Assembly: GCA_027486035.1 (NCBI GenBank)
Contig: JAIXPX010000029.1
Span: 1 to 32,344, forward strand
From: Erythrobacteraceae bacterium
Lineage (GTDB): Bacteria; Pseudomonadota; Alphaproteobacteria; Sphingomonadales; Sphingomonadaceae
DNA: 32,344 bases
Reading direction: 5' to 3'
Position numbers and translations under genes: made by a program. This document shows, in pieces, positions 16,820-25,083 of the stretch (position 1 is the first letter of the stretch; each line of letters opens with the position of its first letter). The notes under the pieces were generated by a model that was given only the letters and a program-made list of their open reading frames with translations, was not told the origin of the DNA and did not search any database.

Positions 16820-18994
16820 ATGACTTTGAGGCGTTGGGCCGCGGGTGCGGCGCTGTTGCTGTCGGCCGGGGCGCTGGCCAATTGCAGCCAGATTTTCGGG
16901 AGCGGCGAGAGCGGCGAGGGCATCACCACCGCGATGCTGGTCGGCGCCGACGCGGACAGCGCCAACTGGATCAGTCACGGGCGCACCTATTCCGAGCAGC
17001 GCTATTCGCCGCTTGACGCGGTCAACCGCGACAATGTCGGCCAGCTCGGCCTGGCCTGGTCGGCGGACATGGACACCGCACGCGGGCAGGAAGCGACGCC
17101 CCTCGTCATCGACGGCAGGCTCTACCTGACCACCGCGTGGAGCAAGGTGAAGGCCTTCGACGCGGCCACGGGCGCGAAGCTGTGGGAGTATGACCCCGAG
17201 GTTCCCGGCGAGACCGCGGTCAAGGCCTGCTGCGACGTCGTCAACCGCGGTCTTGCCGCCTATGGCGACAAGCTGTTCTTCGGCACGCTGGATGGCCGCC
17301 TGATCGCGCTCGACCGCAACACCGGCAAGGTCGCCTGGGAGACGGTCACGGTCGACCAGTCCAAGAGCTACACCATCACCGGTGCGCCGCGCGTGATCGA
17401 TGGCAAGGTGATCATCGGCAATGGCGGGGCCGAATTCGGCGTGCGCGGCTTTGTCGCGGCCTATGACGCGAATGACGGCAAGGAGCTGTGGAAGTTCTAC
17501 ACCGTCCCCGAAGGCAAGCAGGGCCCCGACGCGCCCGCCTATCTCCAGAAGGCAGCCGAAACCTGGAACATGGACGTGCTGCGCGAAAGCGACGCGATCG
17601 GCGGCGGGGGCACGGTGTGGGATTCGATGGCCTATGATCCCGATCTCGACCTGCTCTATATCGGGGTCGGCAACGGATCCCCGTGGAACCGCGCCTACCG
17701 CTCGCCCGGCAAGGACGGGACGGGGCAGGGGGACAACCTCTACCTCTCCAGCATCGTCGCGGTTCGGGCGAGCACCGGGGAATATGTCTGGCACTACCAG
17801 ACGACGCCCGGGGAGACGTGGGACTTCACCGCCACCCAGCACATCATGCTCGCCGACATGGAAATCGGCGGCAGGATGCGAAAGGTGCTGATGCAGGCAC
17901 CCAAGAACGGCTTCTTCTACGTGATCGACCGCGAGACGGGGAAGTTCATCTCCGCCAAGCCCTATGTCACGGTCAACTGGGCGACCGGCATCGACCCCGC
18001 GACCGGCCGCCCGATCGAGAACCCGGAAACCCGCGTCGACAAGACCGGCAAGCCCGCGCTGGTCACCCCCGGTGCGCTCGGCGGGCACAATTGGCACCCG
18101 ATGGCCTTCAGCCCGAAGGAAAAGCTGGTCTATATCCCGGCCTTCGAGGCGGGGATGATGTATGCCCCCGAGGCGAACTGGAAGCCCGATCGCAATCGCG
18201 GCTTCAATGTCGGCTTCAACCTCGGCGCGGGCGACCTGCCCCCCGATGGCGGCTTCCGCAAGCAGGTGGCCGGAAGCTTGCGCGGGATGCTGGTGGCGTG
18301 GGATCCGGTGGCGCAGAAGGCCCGCTGGACGGTCGAGCACCCCGGCCCCTGGAACGGCGGCCTGCTGGCGACCGGCGGCGGCCTCGTGTTCCAGGGCACC
18401 ACGGGAAGCGAGTTCAACGCCTATGATGCGGGCACCGGCAAGAAGCTGTGGAGCTTTGCCGCCCAGACCGGCGTGGTCGCGCCGCCCGTCACCTACACGG
18501 TCGATGGCGAGCAATATGTCGCGGTGCTGGCGGGCTGGGGCGGGGCCTATGCGCTGTCGGTCGACGGCGACCTGATCAAGCGCAAGGCACCGGTGCGCAA
18601 CGTGTCGCGCCTGCTCGTCTTCAAGCTCGGGGGGAAGGCGACCTTGCCTGCCGAGCCGGCCCTTGCCGAACTGCCGCTCGACCCGCCGCCAAGCACCGCC
18701 TCCCCCGAGGTGATCGCGCTGGGGCAGGCCAAGTATGGCCGCTACTGCGCCGTGTGCCATGCGCCGGGCGCGGTCGGATCGACCGTGCTGCCCGACCTGC
18801 GCCGCTCGGGCGCGCTCGAGAATGCGGCGGCCTGGTCTGCTGTCGTGCATGACGGCGCGCTCAAGGATAGTGGTATGGCGAGTTTCAAGGGCTCTTTGTC
18901 GAAAGCCGAGATCGAGGCGATCCGCGCCTATGTCATCAAGCGTGCCAATGAAGACAAGGCGCTCGAGGCGGGAAAGAAAATCGCCCGGCGCTGA
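16820..18994 (+). CDS. PQQ-dependent quinohemoprotein alcohol dehydrogenase
   Basis: This is a 724-residue periplasmic enzyme that oxidises alcohols or related compounds with pyrroloquinoline quinone and passes electrons to a fused cytochrome c. A signal peptide (about 1-22) precedes an eight-bladed propeller. The propeller has SHGRTYSEQRYSPLD, ALDRNTGKVAWE, the vicinal disulfide Cys137-Cys138 (KACCDVVNRG) that packs on PQQ, and PGETWDFTATQ. The C-terminal cytochrome domain has the heme motif CAVCH (643-647). Start ATG 16820 follows GGGGAG and begins at the signal peptide; a longer open frame upstream runs antisense to the hydrolase gene and is rejected. No PQQ biosynthesis genes are in the window. 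The next gene follows after 22 bases and is probably cotranscribed. Confidence 0.94.
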   Translation: MTLRRWAAGAALLLSAGALANCSQIFGSGESGEGITTAMLVGADADSANWISHGRTYSEQRYSPLDAVNRDNVGQLGLAWSADMDTARGQEATPLVIDGRLYLTTAWSKVKAFDAATGAKLWEYDPEVPGETAVKACCDVVNRGLAAYGDKLFFGTLDGRLIALDRNTGKVAWETVTVDQSKSYTITGAPRVIDGKVIIGNGGAEFGVRGFVAAYDANDGKELWKFYTVPEGKQGPDAPAYLQKAAETWNMDVLRESDAIGGGGTVWDSMAYDPDLDLLYIGVGNGSPWNRAYRSPGKDGTGQGDNLYLSSIVAVRASTGEYVWHYQTTPGETWDFTATQHIMLADMEIGGRMRKVLMQAPKNGFFYVIDRETGKFISAKPYVTVNWATGIDPATGRPIENPETRVDKTGKPALVTPGALGGHNWHPMAFSPKEKLVYIPAFEAGMMYAPEANWKPDRNRGFNVGFNLGAGDLPPDGGFRKQVAGSLRGMLVAWDPVAQKARWTVEHPGPWNGGLLATGGGLVFQGTTGSEFNAYDAGTGKKLWSFAAQTGVVAPPVTYTVDGEQYVAVLAGWGGAYALSVDGDLIKRKAPVRNVSRLLVFKLGGKATLPAEPALAELPLDPPPSTASPEVIALGQAKYGRYCAVCHAPGAVGSTVLPDLRRSGALENAAAWSAVVHDGALKDSGMASFKGSLSKAEIEAIRAYVIKRANEDKALEAGKKIARR

Positions 18995-19016
18995 TCAGCA
19001 AAGGGGTCGTCACAAT

Positions 19017-20147
19017 ATGAAAATGCCTGCCGCCGCCGCGCTCGCCGCGCTGGTTTTTGCTCTGCCGCCAGTAACGCCGCTCGCCGCCGAGGAAGCGCCC
19101 GCACCCGCGCCTGCCGCTGCTCCGGCAGCGTCCGGGGAGTGGCGGACCTTCGCAACCGAGGCCTATCGCGGCAAGCGCGACTCCGTCAGCTTCGTCGATG
19201 CGGCGCACGGCTGGTACGGCACCGGCGCGGGCGATCTCTTCGCCACGAAGGATGGCGGCGTGACGTGGGAGAAGGTCGCCAGCCGCCCCGGCACCTTCGT
19301 GCGCGCGGTCGGCTTCGTCGACCGGCAGAACGGCTTCATCGGCAATGTCGGCACCGATTACTATCCGGGCGTCACCGACACCACGCCGCTCTACCGCACC
19401 CGCGACGGGGGGCGGACGTGGGAGGCGGTCGACACCGGGACGGCGACGATCAAGGGTGTCTGCGCGATCGACATTCTGCACGTGAAGCGCATCTATCAGG
19501 GCAAGCTCGTGCCGCGCACCGTGATCCACGCCGCCGGACGCGTCGGCGGGCCGACGGGCATCCTGCGCTCGGTCGACGGGGGCGAGACCTGGTCCGTGAT
19601 CGACATGGCCCCGCACGCGGGCATGATCCTCGATGTGAAGTTCTTCGACGAGATGACCGGCCTCGTCTTTGCCGCCACCCATGCCGATCCCGCGCAGGCC
19701 GAAGGGCTGGTGTTGCGCACCGAGGATGGCGGCAAGACATGGCGCGAGGTCTACCGCTCGGGCCGCAAGCTCGAGCTGATCTGGAAGGCGAGTTTCCCCG
19801 AAGGCGGCGACACCGGCTACGCCACGGTCCAGTCCTATGACCCGGAACGCACGACCCAGCTGGTGATCCGCTCCGACGACAAGGGCAAAAGCTGGCGCGA
19901 GATCGAAATCGCGCAGGACAAGACCGCGCGGCAGTTCGGCATCGGCTTCGTCTCGAAGGATGTGGGCTTCGTCGGCACCGCGGCGGGCGGCTTCGCGACC
20001 CGAGACGGCGGCAAGACCTGGGAGCGCGCGCCCATCGCCCGGGCGGCGAACAAGTTCCAGGCCGTGCCGACCGATACGGGCGTCCGGCTTTACGCCATCG
20101 GCACCGAGGCGCAGGCGATTGATCTGCCGGTGCCAGCGAAGCGCTGA
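19017..20147 (+). CDS. YCF48/BNR-repeat periplasmic beta-propeller protein
   Basis: This is a 376-residue exported protein with a signal peptide (about 1-24, ending PLAAEE) and an Ala/Pro-rich linker. It then carries a beta-propeller built of Asp-box repeats: TKDGGVTWE, TRDGGRTWE, SVDGGETWS, TEDGGKTWR, SDDKGKSWR and TRDGGKTWE. Such repeats occur in sialidases and in YCF48/HCF136-like assembly factors; no sialidase catalytic residues are evident, so an assembly or scaffold role is more likely. It starts 22 bases after the PQQ dehydrogenase stop with an AAGGGG ribosome-binding site, so it probably belongs to the same operon and may help mature or bind that enzyme (inference). The REP-like hairpins that follow may terminate the unit. 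Confidence 0.85.
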   Translation: MKMPAAAALAALVFALPPVTPLAAEEAPAPAPAAAPAASGEWRTFATEAYRGKRDSVSFVDAAHGWYGTGAGDLFATKDGGVTWEKVASRPGTFVRAVGFVDRQNGFIGNVGTDYYPGVTDTTPLYRTRDGGRTWEAVDTGTATIKGVCAIDILHVKRIYQGKLVPRTVIHAAGRVGGPTGILRSVDGGETWSVIDMAPHAGMILDVKFFDEMTGLVFAATHADPAQAEGLVLRTEDGGKTWREVYRSGRKLELIWKASFPEGGDTGYATVQSYDPERTTQLVIRSDDKGKSWREIEIAQDKTARQFGIGFVSKDVGFVGTAAGGFATRDGGKTWERAPIARAANKFQAVPTDTGVRLYAIGTEAQAIDLPVPAKR

Positions 20148-20158
20148 CCCTGTTCGTC

Positions 20159-20253
20159 ACCCTGAACGTGTTTCAGGGTCCATGGCGCGGTCGGGCGCTG
20201 CTCCTCACCGGACGGCACCCAGCCGCCGGATGGGTGCTGAAACGCGTTCAGCA
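20159..20253. repeat. REP-like pair of palindromes
   Basis: ACCCTGAA (20159-20166) pairs with TTCAGGGT (20172-20179), and TGCTGAA (20235-20241) pairs with TTCAGCA (20247-20253). Both have 5-base loops and a shared CTGAA/TTCAG core, arranged 60-70 bases apart. They sit between convergent genes. CTGAA-loop-TTCAG palindromes of this kind are recalled as dispersed intergenic repeats in sphingomonads. They may stop transcription from both sides. Confidence 0.65.
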
Positions 20254-20265
20254 TGACGGATTGCA

Positions 20266-20667
20266 TCAGGCTGCGAAGAAGTTGAGCTCCAGCAGCACAT
20301 TGTTCGGATCGGCGGTGAAGATCTGCCTGAGGCCAATCGAGGACAGGTCGTTCACCCGGTAATCGGCCCCGAGCGCGTCGAGCCGCGCCTTCACCGTCTC
20401 GAACGCGCCGCAACGCAGCGCGACATGGTGGATCGCGCCGGTCTCGCTCCCCGGCGCGACATCGCGGTCGAAGGCGCGCGGGCAGTCCAGCGAATTGAGG
20501 TGAAGGATGGCGTTGCCGTCCTGGTCATGCATCCAGCGCACCTGCTCCGGCCGCAACGGCGGGGGCCCGTCGCGCTCCTCCAGATCGAGCAGCTCGGCAT
20601 AGAAGCGCGCGGTCTCGGCGAGCCGGTCGGTGATGATGTTCACATGGTCGAGGCGCTGGACGATCAT
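20266..20667 (-). CDS. VOC-superfamily (glyoxalase fold) protein
   Basis: This is a 133-residue vicinal-oxygen-chelate protein. LDHVNIITDRLAETARFYAELLDL at the N-terminus, IHHVALRC in the middle and NNVLLELNFF at the end provide the His/His/Glu pattern for a divalent metal. Function within this broad superfamily (lyases, dioxygenases, resistance proteins) cannot be assigned. The start ATG 20667 (MIVQRLDHV) is preferred to an upstream ATG at 20703, which adds only an Arg/Ala-rich stretch. It follows purU by 49 bases on the same strand and may be the last gene of the purT unit. Confidence 0.8.
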   Translation of the reverse strand: MIVQRLDHVNIITDRLAETARFYAELLDLEERDGPPPLRPEQVRWMHDQDGNAILHLNSLDCPRAFDRDVAPGSETGAIHHVALRCGAFETVKARLDALGADYRVNDLSSIGLRQIFTADPNNVLLELNFFAA

Positions 20668-20716
20668 GCGGGCGAGTGTGCGCCGCGCTGCTCGGCGGGG
20701 CAACTGCGAAAAGCGA

Positions 20717-21583
20717 TCAGCCCCTGAACACCACCGTCCGGTTCCCGTTCATCAGCACCCGCTCCTGCGCGAACAGGCGCACCGCCTCGGCGAGCACCCG
20801 GCGCTCGATGTCGCGGCCCTTGCGCACCAGATCCTCGGGGGAATCGGCATGGGTGATGCGCTCGACATCCTGATGGATGATCGGGCCTTCATCGAGATCG
20901 GCGGTGACGAAATGCGCGGTCGCGCCAATGATCTTCACGCCCCGCGCGTGGGCCTGGTGATAGGGCTTGGCGCCCTTGAAGCCGGGCAGGAAGGAGTGGT
21001 GGATGTTGATCGCCCGCCCTGCGAAATGGCCTGAGAGGTCGTCCGAGAAGACCTGCATGTAGCGCGCCAGCACCACCAGTTCGGCACGGGTGGCCTCGGC
21101 CAGCGCCCGCAGCTGCGCCTCGGCGGCGGGCTTGGTCTCGGGGGTGACGGGGATGTGATGGAAGGGGATGTCGCCAATATCCACCCGGATCGCGGCCTCG
21201 CGGGGGTGGTTGGAGACGATGGCGACGGGATCGATCGCCAGCTCCCCCGTGCGCCAGCGGTAGAGCAGATCGACAAGGCAGTGGTCGAACTTGCTGACCA
21301 TGATGATGGTGCGGCGCGGATGATCTTCGCGCGCCATCTTCCATTCCATGCCGAATTCGCCCGCCAGCCCGGCGAAATCGCCGCGCAGGCTCTCCGCCGT
21401 CGAGCCGTCGGGATCGAACACCACGCGCATGAAGAAGCGGTCGGTCCCGCCCGCCTCGGCGCGGTCGTTGAATTGCTGCGCGTCGAGGATATTCGCGCCC
21501 CGCTCGAACAGGAAGCCCGTCACCCGTGCAGTGATGCCCGGACGGTCGGGGCAGGCAAGGGTGAGGACCAGAGGCTGCGCCAC
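20717..21583 (-). CDS. purU: Formyltetrahydrofolate deformylase
   Basis: This is a 288-residue enzyme that hydrolyses 10-formyltetrahydrofolate to tetrahydrofolate and formate. An N-terminal ACT domain ([19 protein letters not shown], about 6-85) precedes the formyltransferase-type catalytic domain. The catalytic domain has [40 protein letters not shown] (catalytic Asn/His) and [16 protein letters not shown] (catalytic Asp). The length is normal. The start is GTG 21583; it lies one base after the stop of the flavin oxidoreductase gene, so translation is probably coupled. Formate from PurU is used by PurT, whose gene is two positions upstream in the same unit. Confidence 0.96.
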   Translation of the reverse strand: MAQPLVLTLACPDRPGITARVTGFLFERGANILDAQQFNDRAEAGGTDRFFMRVVFDPDGSTAESLRGDFAGLAGEFGMEWKMAREDHPRRTIIMVSKFDHCLVDLLYRWRTGELAIDPVAIVSNHPREAAIRVDIGDIPFHHIPVTPETKPAAEAQLRALAEATRAELVVLARYMQVFSDDLSGHFAGRAINIHHSFLPGFKGAKPYHQAHARGVKIIGATAHFVTADLDEGPIIHQDVERITHADSPEDLVRKGRDIERRVLAEAVRLFAQERVLMNGNRTVVFRG

Positions 21584-21584
21584 C

Positions 21585-22598
21585 TTACCGCGCCAGCGCC
21601 GCCTCGCACTGCCCCATCAGCTCGGCGATGATGTCGGCAGCGGGTTCTTCCTTCGTCACCATGCCGACCGATTGCCCGGCCATGACCGAGCCGTTCTCGA
21701 CATCGCCCTCGATCACCGCGCGGCGCAGGGCGCCGGCCCAGAAGTGTTCGATCTGGAGCTGGGCCTCGGCCATGTCGACTTGCCCGGCATCCAGAAGCGC
21801 GGCGACTTCGCGCTGCTTGGCGGTGAATTCCTCGGTGCCCTTGTTCTTCAATGCACGCACGGGGATCACCGGCAGGCGCGGATCGACCTGCACGGAGGCA
21901 ACCGCCTCGCGGGCCGAGGCGCGGAAGAAGGCCTTCTTGAAATCGGGGTGGGCGATGCTCTCGGTCGCGCAGGCGAAGCGGGTGCCCAGTTGTACGCCCG
22001 CCGCGCCCATTTCGAGGTAGGAGGCCATCGCCTCGCCCCGGCCGATGCCGCCCGCGACGAAGATCAGGTGCTCGGCCGCCAGTTCGGGCAGGATTTCCTG
22101 CGCCAGAACGGAGGTCGAGACGGGGCCGATATGGCCGCCCGCTTCCATCCCCTCGATCACCAGCGCGTCGGCGCCGGACCGCAGCAGCTTCTTGGCGAGC
22201 GCCAGCGTGGGCGCAAAGCAGATCACCTTGATGCCGCTCTCGTCCGCCTTGATCGCCTCGACGCTGCCCTTGGGCGGGATACCGCCTGCGAGCACCACGT
22301 GGGTCACGCCATGCTTGCGGCAAACGTCGATCAGATCGAACAGCCGGGGGTGCATGGTGATGAGGTTGACGCCGAAGGGCCTCTCCGTGAGCGCCTTGGT
22401 CGCGGCGATCTCGGTGTCGAGCAGTTCGGGCGTCATCGCCCCGCAGGCGATCACGCCGAAACCGCCCGCATTGCTGATCGCGGCGACGAGGTTGCGCTCC
22501 GACACCCAGCTCATCGCGCCGCACAGGATCGCGGTCTCGCAGCCGAGGAAGTCGGTGCCGCGCTGCATGAGCGCAGCGGTTTTGGGATAGTTGTTCAT
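21585..22598 (-). CDS. FMN-dependent nitronate monooxygenase family protein
   Basis: This is a 337-residue TIM-barrel flavoprotein of the nitronate monooxygenase/enoyl-reductase (FabK-like) family. It has [14 protein letters not shown] near the N-terminus, [10 protein letters not shown], the FMN-site motif [10 protein letters not shown] and [29 protein letters not shown]. The biochemical role could be oxidation of nitronates or another flavin-linked oxidation or reduction; sequence alone does not decide. It is wedged between purT (9-base gap) and purU (1-base gap), an intimate arrangement that suggests coexpression with formate-linked purine synthesis. Confidence 0.88.
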   Translation of the reverse strand: MNNYPKTAALMQRGTDFLGCETAILCGAMSWVSERNLVAAISNAGGFGVIACGAMTPELLDTEIAATKALTERPFGVNLITMHPRLFDLIDVCRKHGVTHVVLAGGIPPKGSVEAIKADESGIKVICFAPTLALAKKLLRSGADALVIEGMEAGGHIGPVSTSVLAQEILPELAAEHLIFVAGGIGRGEAMASYLEMGAAGVQLGTRFACATESIAHPDFKKAFFRASAREAVASVQVDPRLPVIPVRALKNKGTEEFTAKQREVAALLDAGQVDMAEAQLQIEHFWAGALRRAVIEGDVENGSVMAGQSVGMVTKEEPAADIIAELMGQCEAALAR

Positions 22599-22607
22599 GT
22601 CCGCGCC

Positions 22608-23792
22608 CTAGTCGTCATCGGGCGAATAGACAATCTGCACCTTGGCTGCGGCCGCCTTGGCGAGGTCGACGGCCGCAGGCGCGTCGCCCGCGCGGGCGAG
22701 CGCGACGCCCATGCGGCGCCAGGGGCGGGTGACGGGCTTGCCGAAGATGCGCACATCGGTGTCGCCAAGCGCCAGCGCCTCGGCGAGACCTTCGAAGGCG
22801 AAGTTGTCGCAATCCCGGTCGGCGAGGATCACGGCCGAAGCGGCGGGACGGGCGGCGATGCTCTCCGGCACCGGCAGGCCGAGGATCGCACGGGCGTGGA
22901 GGTCGAACTCGGTGAGATCCTGCGAGGCGAGCGTCACCATGCCCGTGTCGTGCGGGCGGGGGGAGAGCTCGGAGAAGATCACGTCTTCGCCCTTTACGAA
23001 GAACTCCACCCCGTAAAGCCCCCAGCCGCGCCCCTCCCCTTGCAGCGCGGTCACGATCCTGGCGGCCATGTCCTGCGCGGCGGCGAGGGCGGCGGGGCTC
23101 ATGGCGGCGGGTTGCCAGCTCTCGCGGTAATCGCCGCGCTCCTGCCGGTGGCCGATGGGCGGGCAGAAGGAGATGCCCCCGGCATGGCGCACGGTCAGCA
23201 GGGTGATCTCGTAATCGAAGGCGATGAACTGCTCGCAGATCACCCGCGCCCGGTCGCCGCGCATATTGGCGACGGCATATTGCCACGCCGCTTCGAGCGC
23301 TTGCGGCCCGTCGACCTTGCTCTGGCCCTTGCCCGAGGAGGACATGACCGGCTTCATCACCAGCGGATAGCCGATGCGCGCCGCCACCGCCTGCGCCTCG
23401 GCGTAGCTTTCGGCATAGCCGTATTGCGAGGTCGCAAGGCCCAGCTCGCCCGCCGCCAGATCGCGGATCGCATCGCGGTTCATGGTGAGCTGCGCCGCGC
23501 GGGCGGAGGGGACTATGCGCCAGCCTTCCGCTTCAAGCTCCGCCAGCATCTCGGTGCGGATCGCCTCGATCTCGGGGACGATGAGGTCGGGCTTGTGCCT
23601 CTCCGCCGCTGCCCGGAGTGCCTCGCCATCGAGCATGGAGAACACCTCGCGCGCATCCGCCACCTGCATCGCCGGGGCATCGTCATAGCTGTCGCAGGCG
23701 ATCACCCGTGCGCCGAGGCGCTTGGCGGCAATGACGAATTCGCGGCCCAGCTCGCCCGAACCGAGCAGCAGGATGGTGGCAATGTGGCTCAT
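22608..23792 (-). CDS. purT: Formate-dependent phosphoribosylglycinamide formyltransferase
   Basis: This is a 394-residue ATP-grasp enzyme that formylates GAR using formate and ATP, the folate-independent route of purine synthesis. It has ILLLGSGELGREFVIAAKRLG (N-terminal), IVPEIEAIRTEML, MKPVMSSSGKGQS (ATP-binding loop), GVEFFVKGEDVIFSELSPRPHDTGMVT (metal and substrate site) and a C-terminal RPWRRMGVALA block. All are typical of PurT. No Shine-Dalgarno sequence is visible before ATG 23792 (upstream is CTAAACCCTCGCCCCC), so the mRNA may be leaderless. It heads a unit with the flavin oxidoreductase and purU. Confidence 0.96.
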   Translation of the reverse strand: MSHIATILLLGSGELGREFVIAAKRLGARVIACDSYDDAPAMQVADAREVFSMLDGEALRAAAERHKPDLIVPEIEAIRTEMLAELEAEGWRIVPSARAAQLTMNRDAIRDLAAGELGLATSQYGYAESYAEAQAVAARIGYPLVMKPVMSSSGKGQSKVDGPQALEAAWQYAVANMRGDRARVICEQFIAFDYEITLLTVRHAGGISFCPPIGHRQERGDYRESWQPAAMSPAALAAAQDMAARIVTALQGEGRGWGLYGVEFFVKGEDVIFSELSPRPHDTGMVTLASQDLTEFDLHARAILGLPVPESIAARPAASAVILADRDCDNFAFEGLAEALALGDTDVRIFGKPVTRPWRRMGVALARAGDAPAAVDLAKAAAAKVQIVYSPDDD

Positions 23793-23885
23793 GGGGGCGA
23801 GGGTTTAGCGGGGCGGGAGCCTGAGTCCAGTTTCCCCGTTCCGCACGCCGGGCGGGCACGGCGCGCGAGGGCGCAGGATCGCGGA

Positions 23886-24818
23886 CTAGGCCGCGCTGCG
23901 CTGGCCCGCCGCCGCCACCCGGTTTCCGCCGCCCGCGCGCGCAAGAACCAGCCCGAGCTCGGCTTCCCGCAAGGTCCAGTCGACCGTGCATTCAGCCCGT
24001 GCGAGGCCTGCGCTGGCGGTGAGTTGCGGTGCCTTGTTCGATTGCGGGGCGGCAAGGCCTGCGAAGGTCCGGAGGACCTCGGCTGCCCATTCTTGCGCGT
24101 CTTTCGCCGTCATGTCCGGGAGCAGCACCGCAAATCGTTCGCCATCGAGCTGGCCGATCTCGTGGGCAGGCGTTGGCAGGGTCTGGACCATCGTCTCGAG
24201 GAACCTGGCAAAGCCCCATACCACCTCGTCGCCGGTGCGCTGACCGTAGCGCAGCAGCAGGGCGCGCATCGCGTCGATCGCGAAAACCGCAACCATCTGC
24301 CCGCCCCCCTTGGCAAGGTGCCGCCGGAGGCTGGCGCAGAAGGCCGCACGGTTGGCAAGACCGGTGAGCGGATCGGTGACCGCGCGGGTCTGGAGTTCGC
24401 CTTCGAGGCTGCGCACCTGCTGCACCGAGCGCATCAGGCACAACGCGCCATCGGGTGTCCCGTCAGCCCCGCGGATCGGCCTCAGGCTGAGCGCGTACCA
24501 GCGCTGGCAAGGCGGCTCGTGGCAGTCGCTGCTCTGATCGCTGACGATCACCGGGAACTCGGTCCATCCGGCATAGCCTTCGCCGGCCATGGCGGCGTTG
24601 ACCTTTTCGGCGAGCGCCACGGCATGATCGCGGTGGGCCAGATCGGTAACATGCGGCGGCAGCAGGGCTCCGATGACGTCCATCCCCAATTCGGCGATAT
24701 TTGCGGACGCGTGGACGATGAAACCGCCTGCATCGAGCCGGATCACGATATCGCCGGAATTCTCTTCAAGCAGGTCATGCAGGACATGACCTTCGTCGTA
24801 ACTCAAACCTTTCTTCAT
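23886..24818 (-). CDS. PAS domain protein with degenerate GGDEF domain
   Basis: This is a 310-residue cytoplasmic protein. An N-terminal PAS-like sensor (about 16-136, IVIRLDAGGFIVHASANIAEL) is followed by a GGDEF domain (about 145-303) beginning with the standard DPLTGLANRAAF. The active-site motif is DGERF (225-229) instead of GGDEF/GGEEF, losing the first glycine and the catalytic glutamate, and no RxxD inhibitory site precedes it. Diguanylate cyclase activity is therefore unlikely; a GTP- or nucleotide-sensing or scaffolding role is inferred. The gene has a long AT-rich upstream region that probably holds its own promoter. It lies between a PilZ-XRE regulator and purT on the same strand. 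Confidence 0.85.
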   Translation of the reverse strand: MKKGLSYDEGHVLHDLLEENSGDIVIRLDAGGFIVHASANIAELGMDVIGALLPPHVTDLAHRDHAVALAEKVNAAMAGEGYAGWTEFPVIVSDQSSDCHEPPCQRWYALSLRPIRGADGTPDGALCLMRSVQQVRSLEGELQTRAVTDPLTGLANRAAFCASLRRHLAKGGGQMVAVFAIDAMRALLLRYGQRTGDEVVWGFARFLETMVQTLPTPAHEIGQLDGERFAVLLPDMTAKDAQEWAAEVLRTFAGLAAPQSNKAPQLTASAGLARAECTVDWTLREAELGLVLARAGGGNRVAAAGQRSAA

Positions 24819-24876
24819 ACCGACAGTGCCCCAGCGTTTCAGCGGCGATGCGCCTACTGCTCCTAGTCAGGTTGCT

Positions 24877-25075
24877 TGGTAAACTTACGGGGAAGATACT
24901 CTCAGAATACAATCCCACAGCATTCTTGAAGTTTGTCAGATTTTATATTAATCAGTTAAATTAACCTCCCTAAGAACCGAATCAACTTCAGATATCGTTT
25001 ACCATACTTTACGGATTGGAAAGCCGATCCAATGCGTAGGTATACGCATTAGGTAGAAGTTTCTAGTGCAAGTCC
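24877..25075. promoter_or_regulatory. AT-rich intergenic island with inverted repeats
   Basis: This is a strikingly AT-rich stretch in otherwise very GC-rich DNA, upstream of the GGDEF-type gene and downstream of the PilZ-XRE gene. TGGTAAAC (24877-24884) and GTTTACCA (24997-25004) are exact inverted copies bracketing the most AT-rich part. TTAATATAAAATC-type -10-like sequence occurs on the minus strand near 24950, but no -35 could be fixed. It probably contains the promoter of the GGDEF-type gene; a small RNA is possible. Confidence 0.45.
25031..25050. repeat. 8-bp perfect inverted repeat
   Basis: AATGCGTA (25031-25038) and TACGCATT (25043-25050) form a perfect dyad with a 4-base spacer, 34 bases downstream of the PilZ-XRE stop codon. 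No T-run follows on the minus strand, so it may be a protein-binding site rather than a terminator. Confidence 0.55.
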
Positions 25076-25083
25076 GCTTTGGA

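Noticed and set aside
16745..18850. Long minus-strand open frame antisense to the PQQ dehydrogenase
   Set aside because: The opposite strand carries complete PQQ dehydrogenase and heme motifs; this frame has none.
21348..24866. Long plus-strand open frame across purU, the flavin gene, purT and the GGDEF-type gene
   Set aside because: It crosses four well-supported minus-strand genes and their gaps; the translation is Arg/Gly/Ala-rich with no domains. It is a composition artefact.
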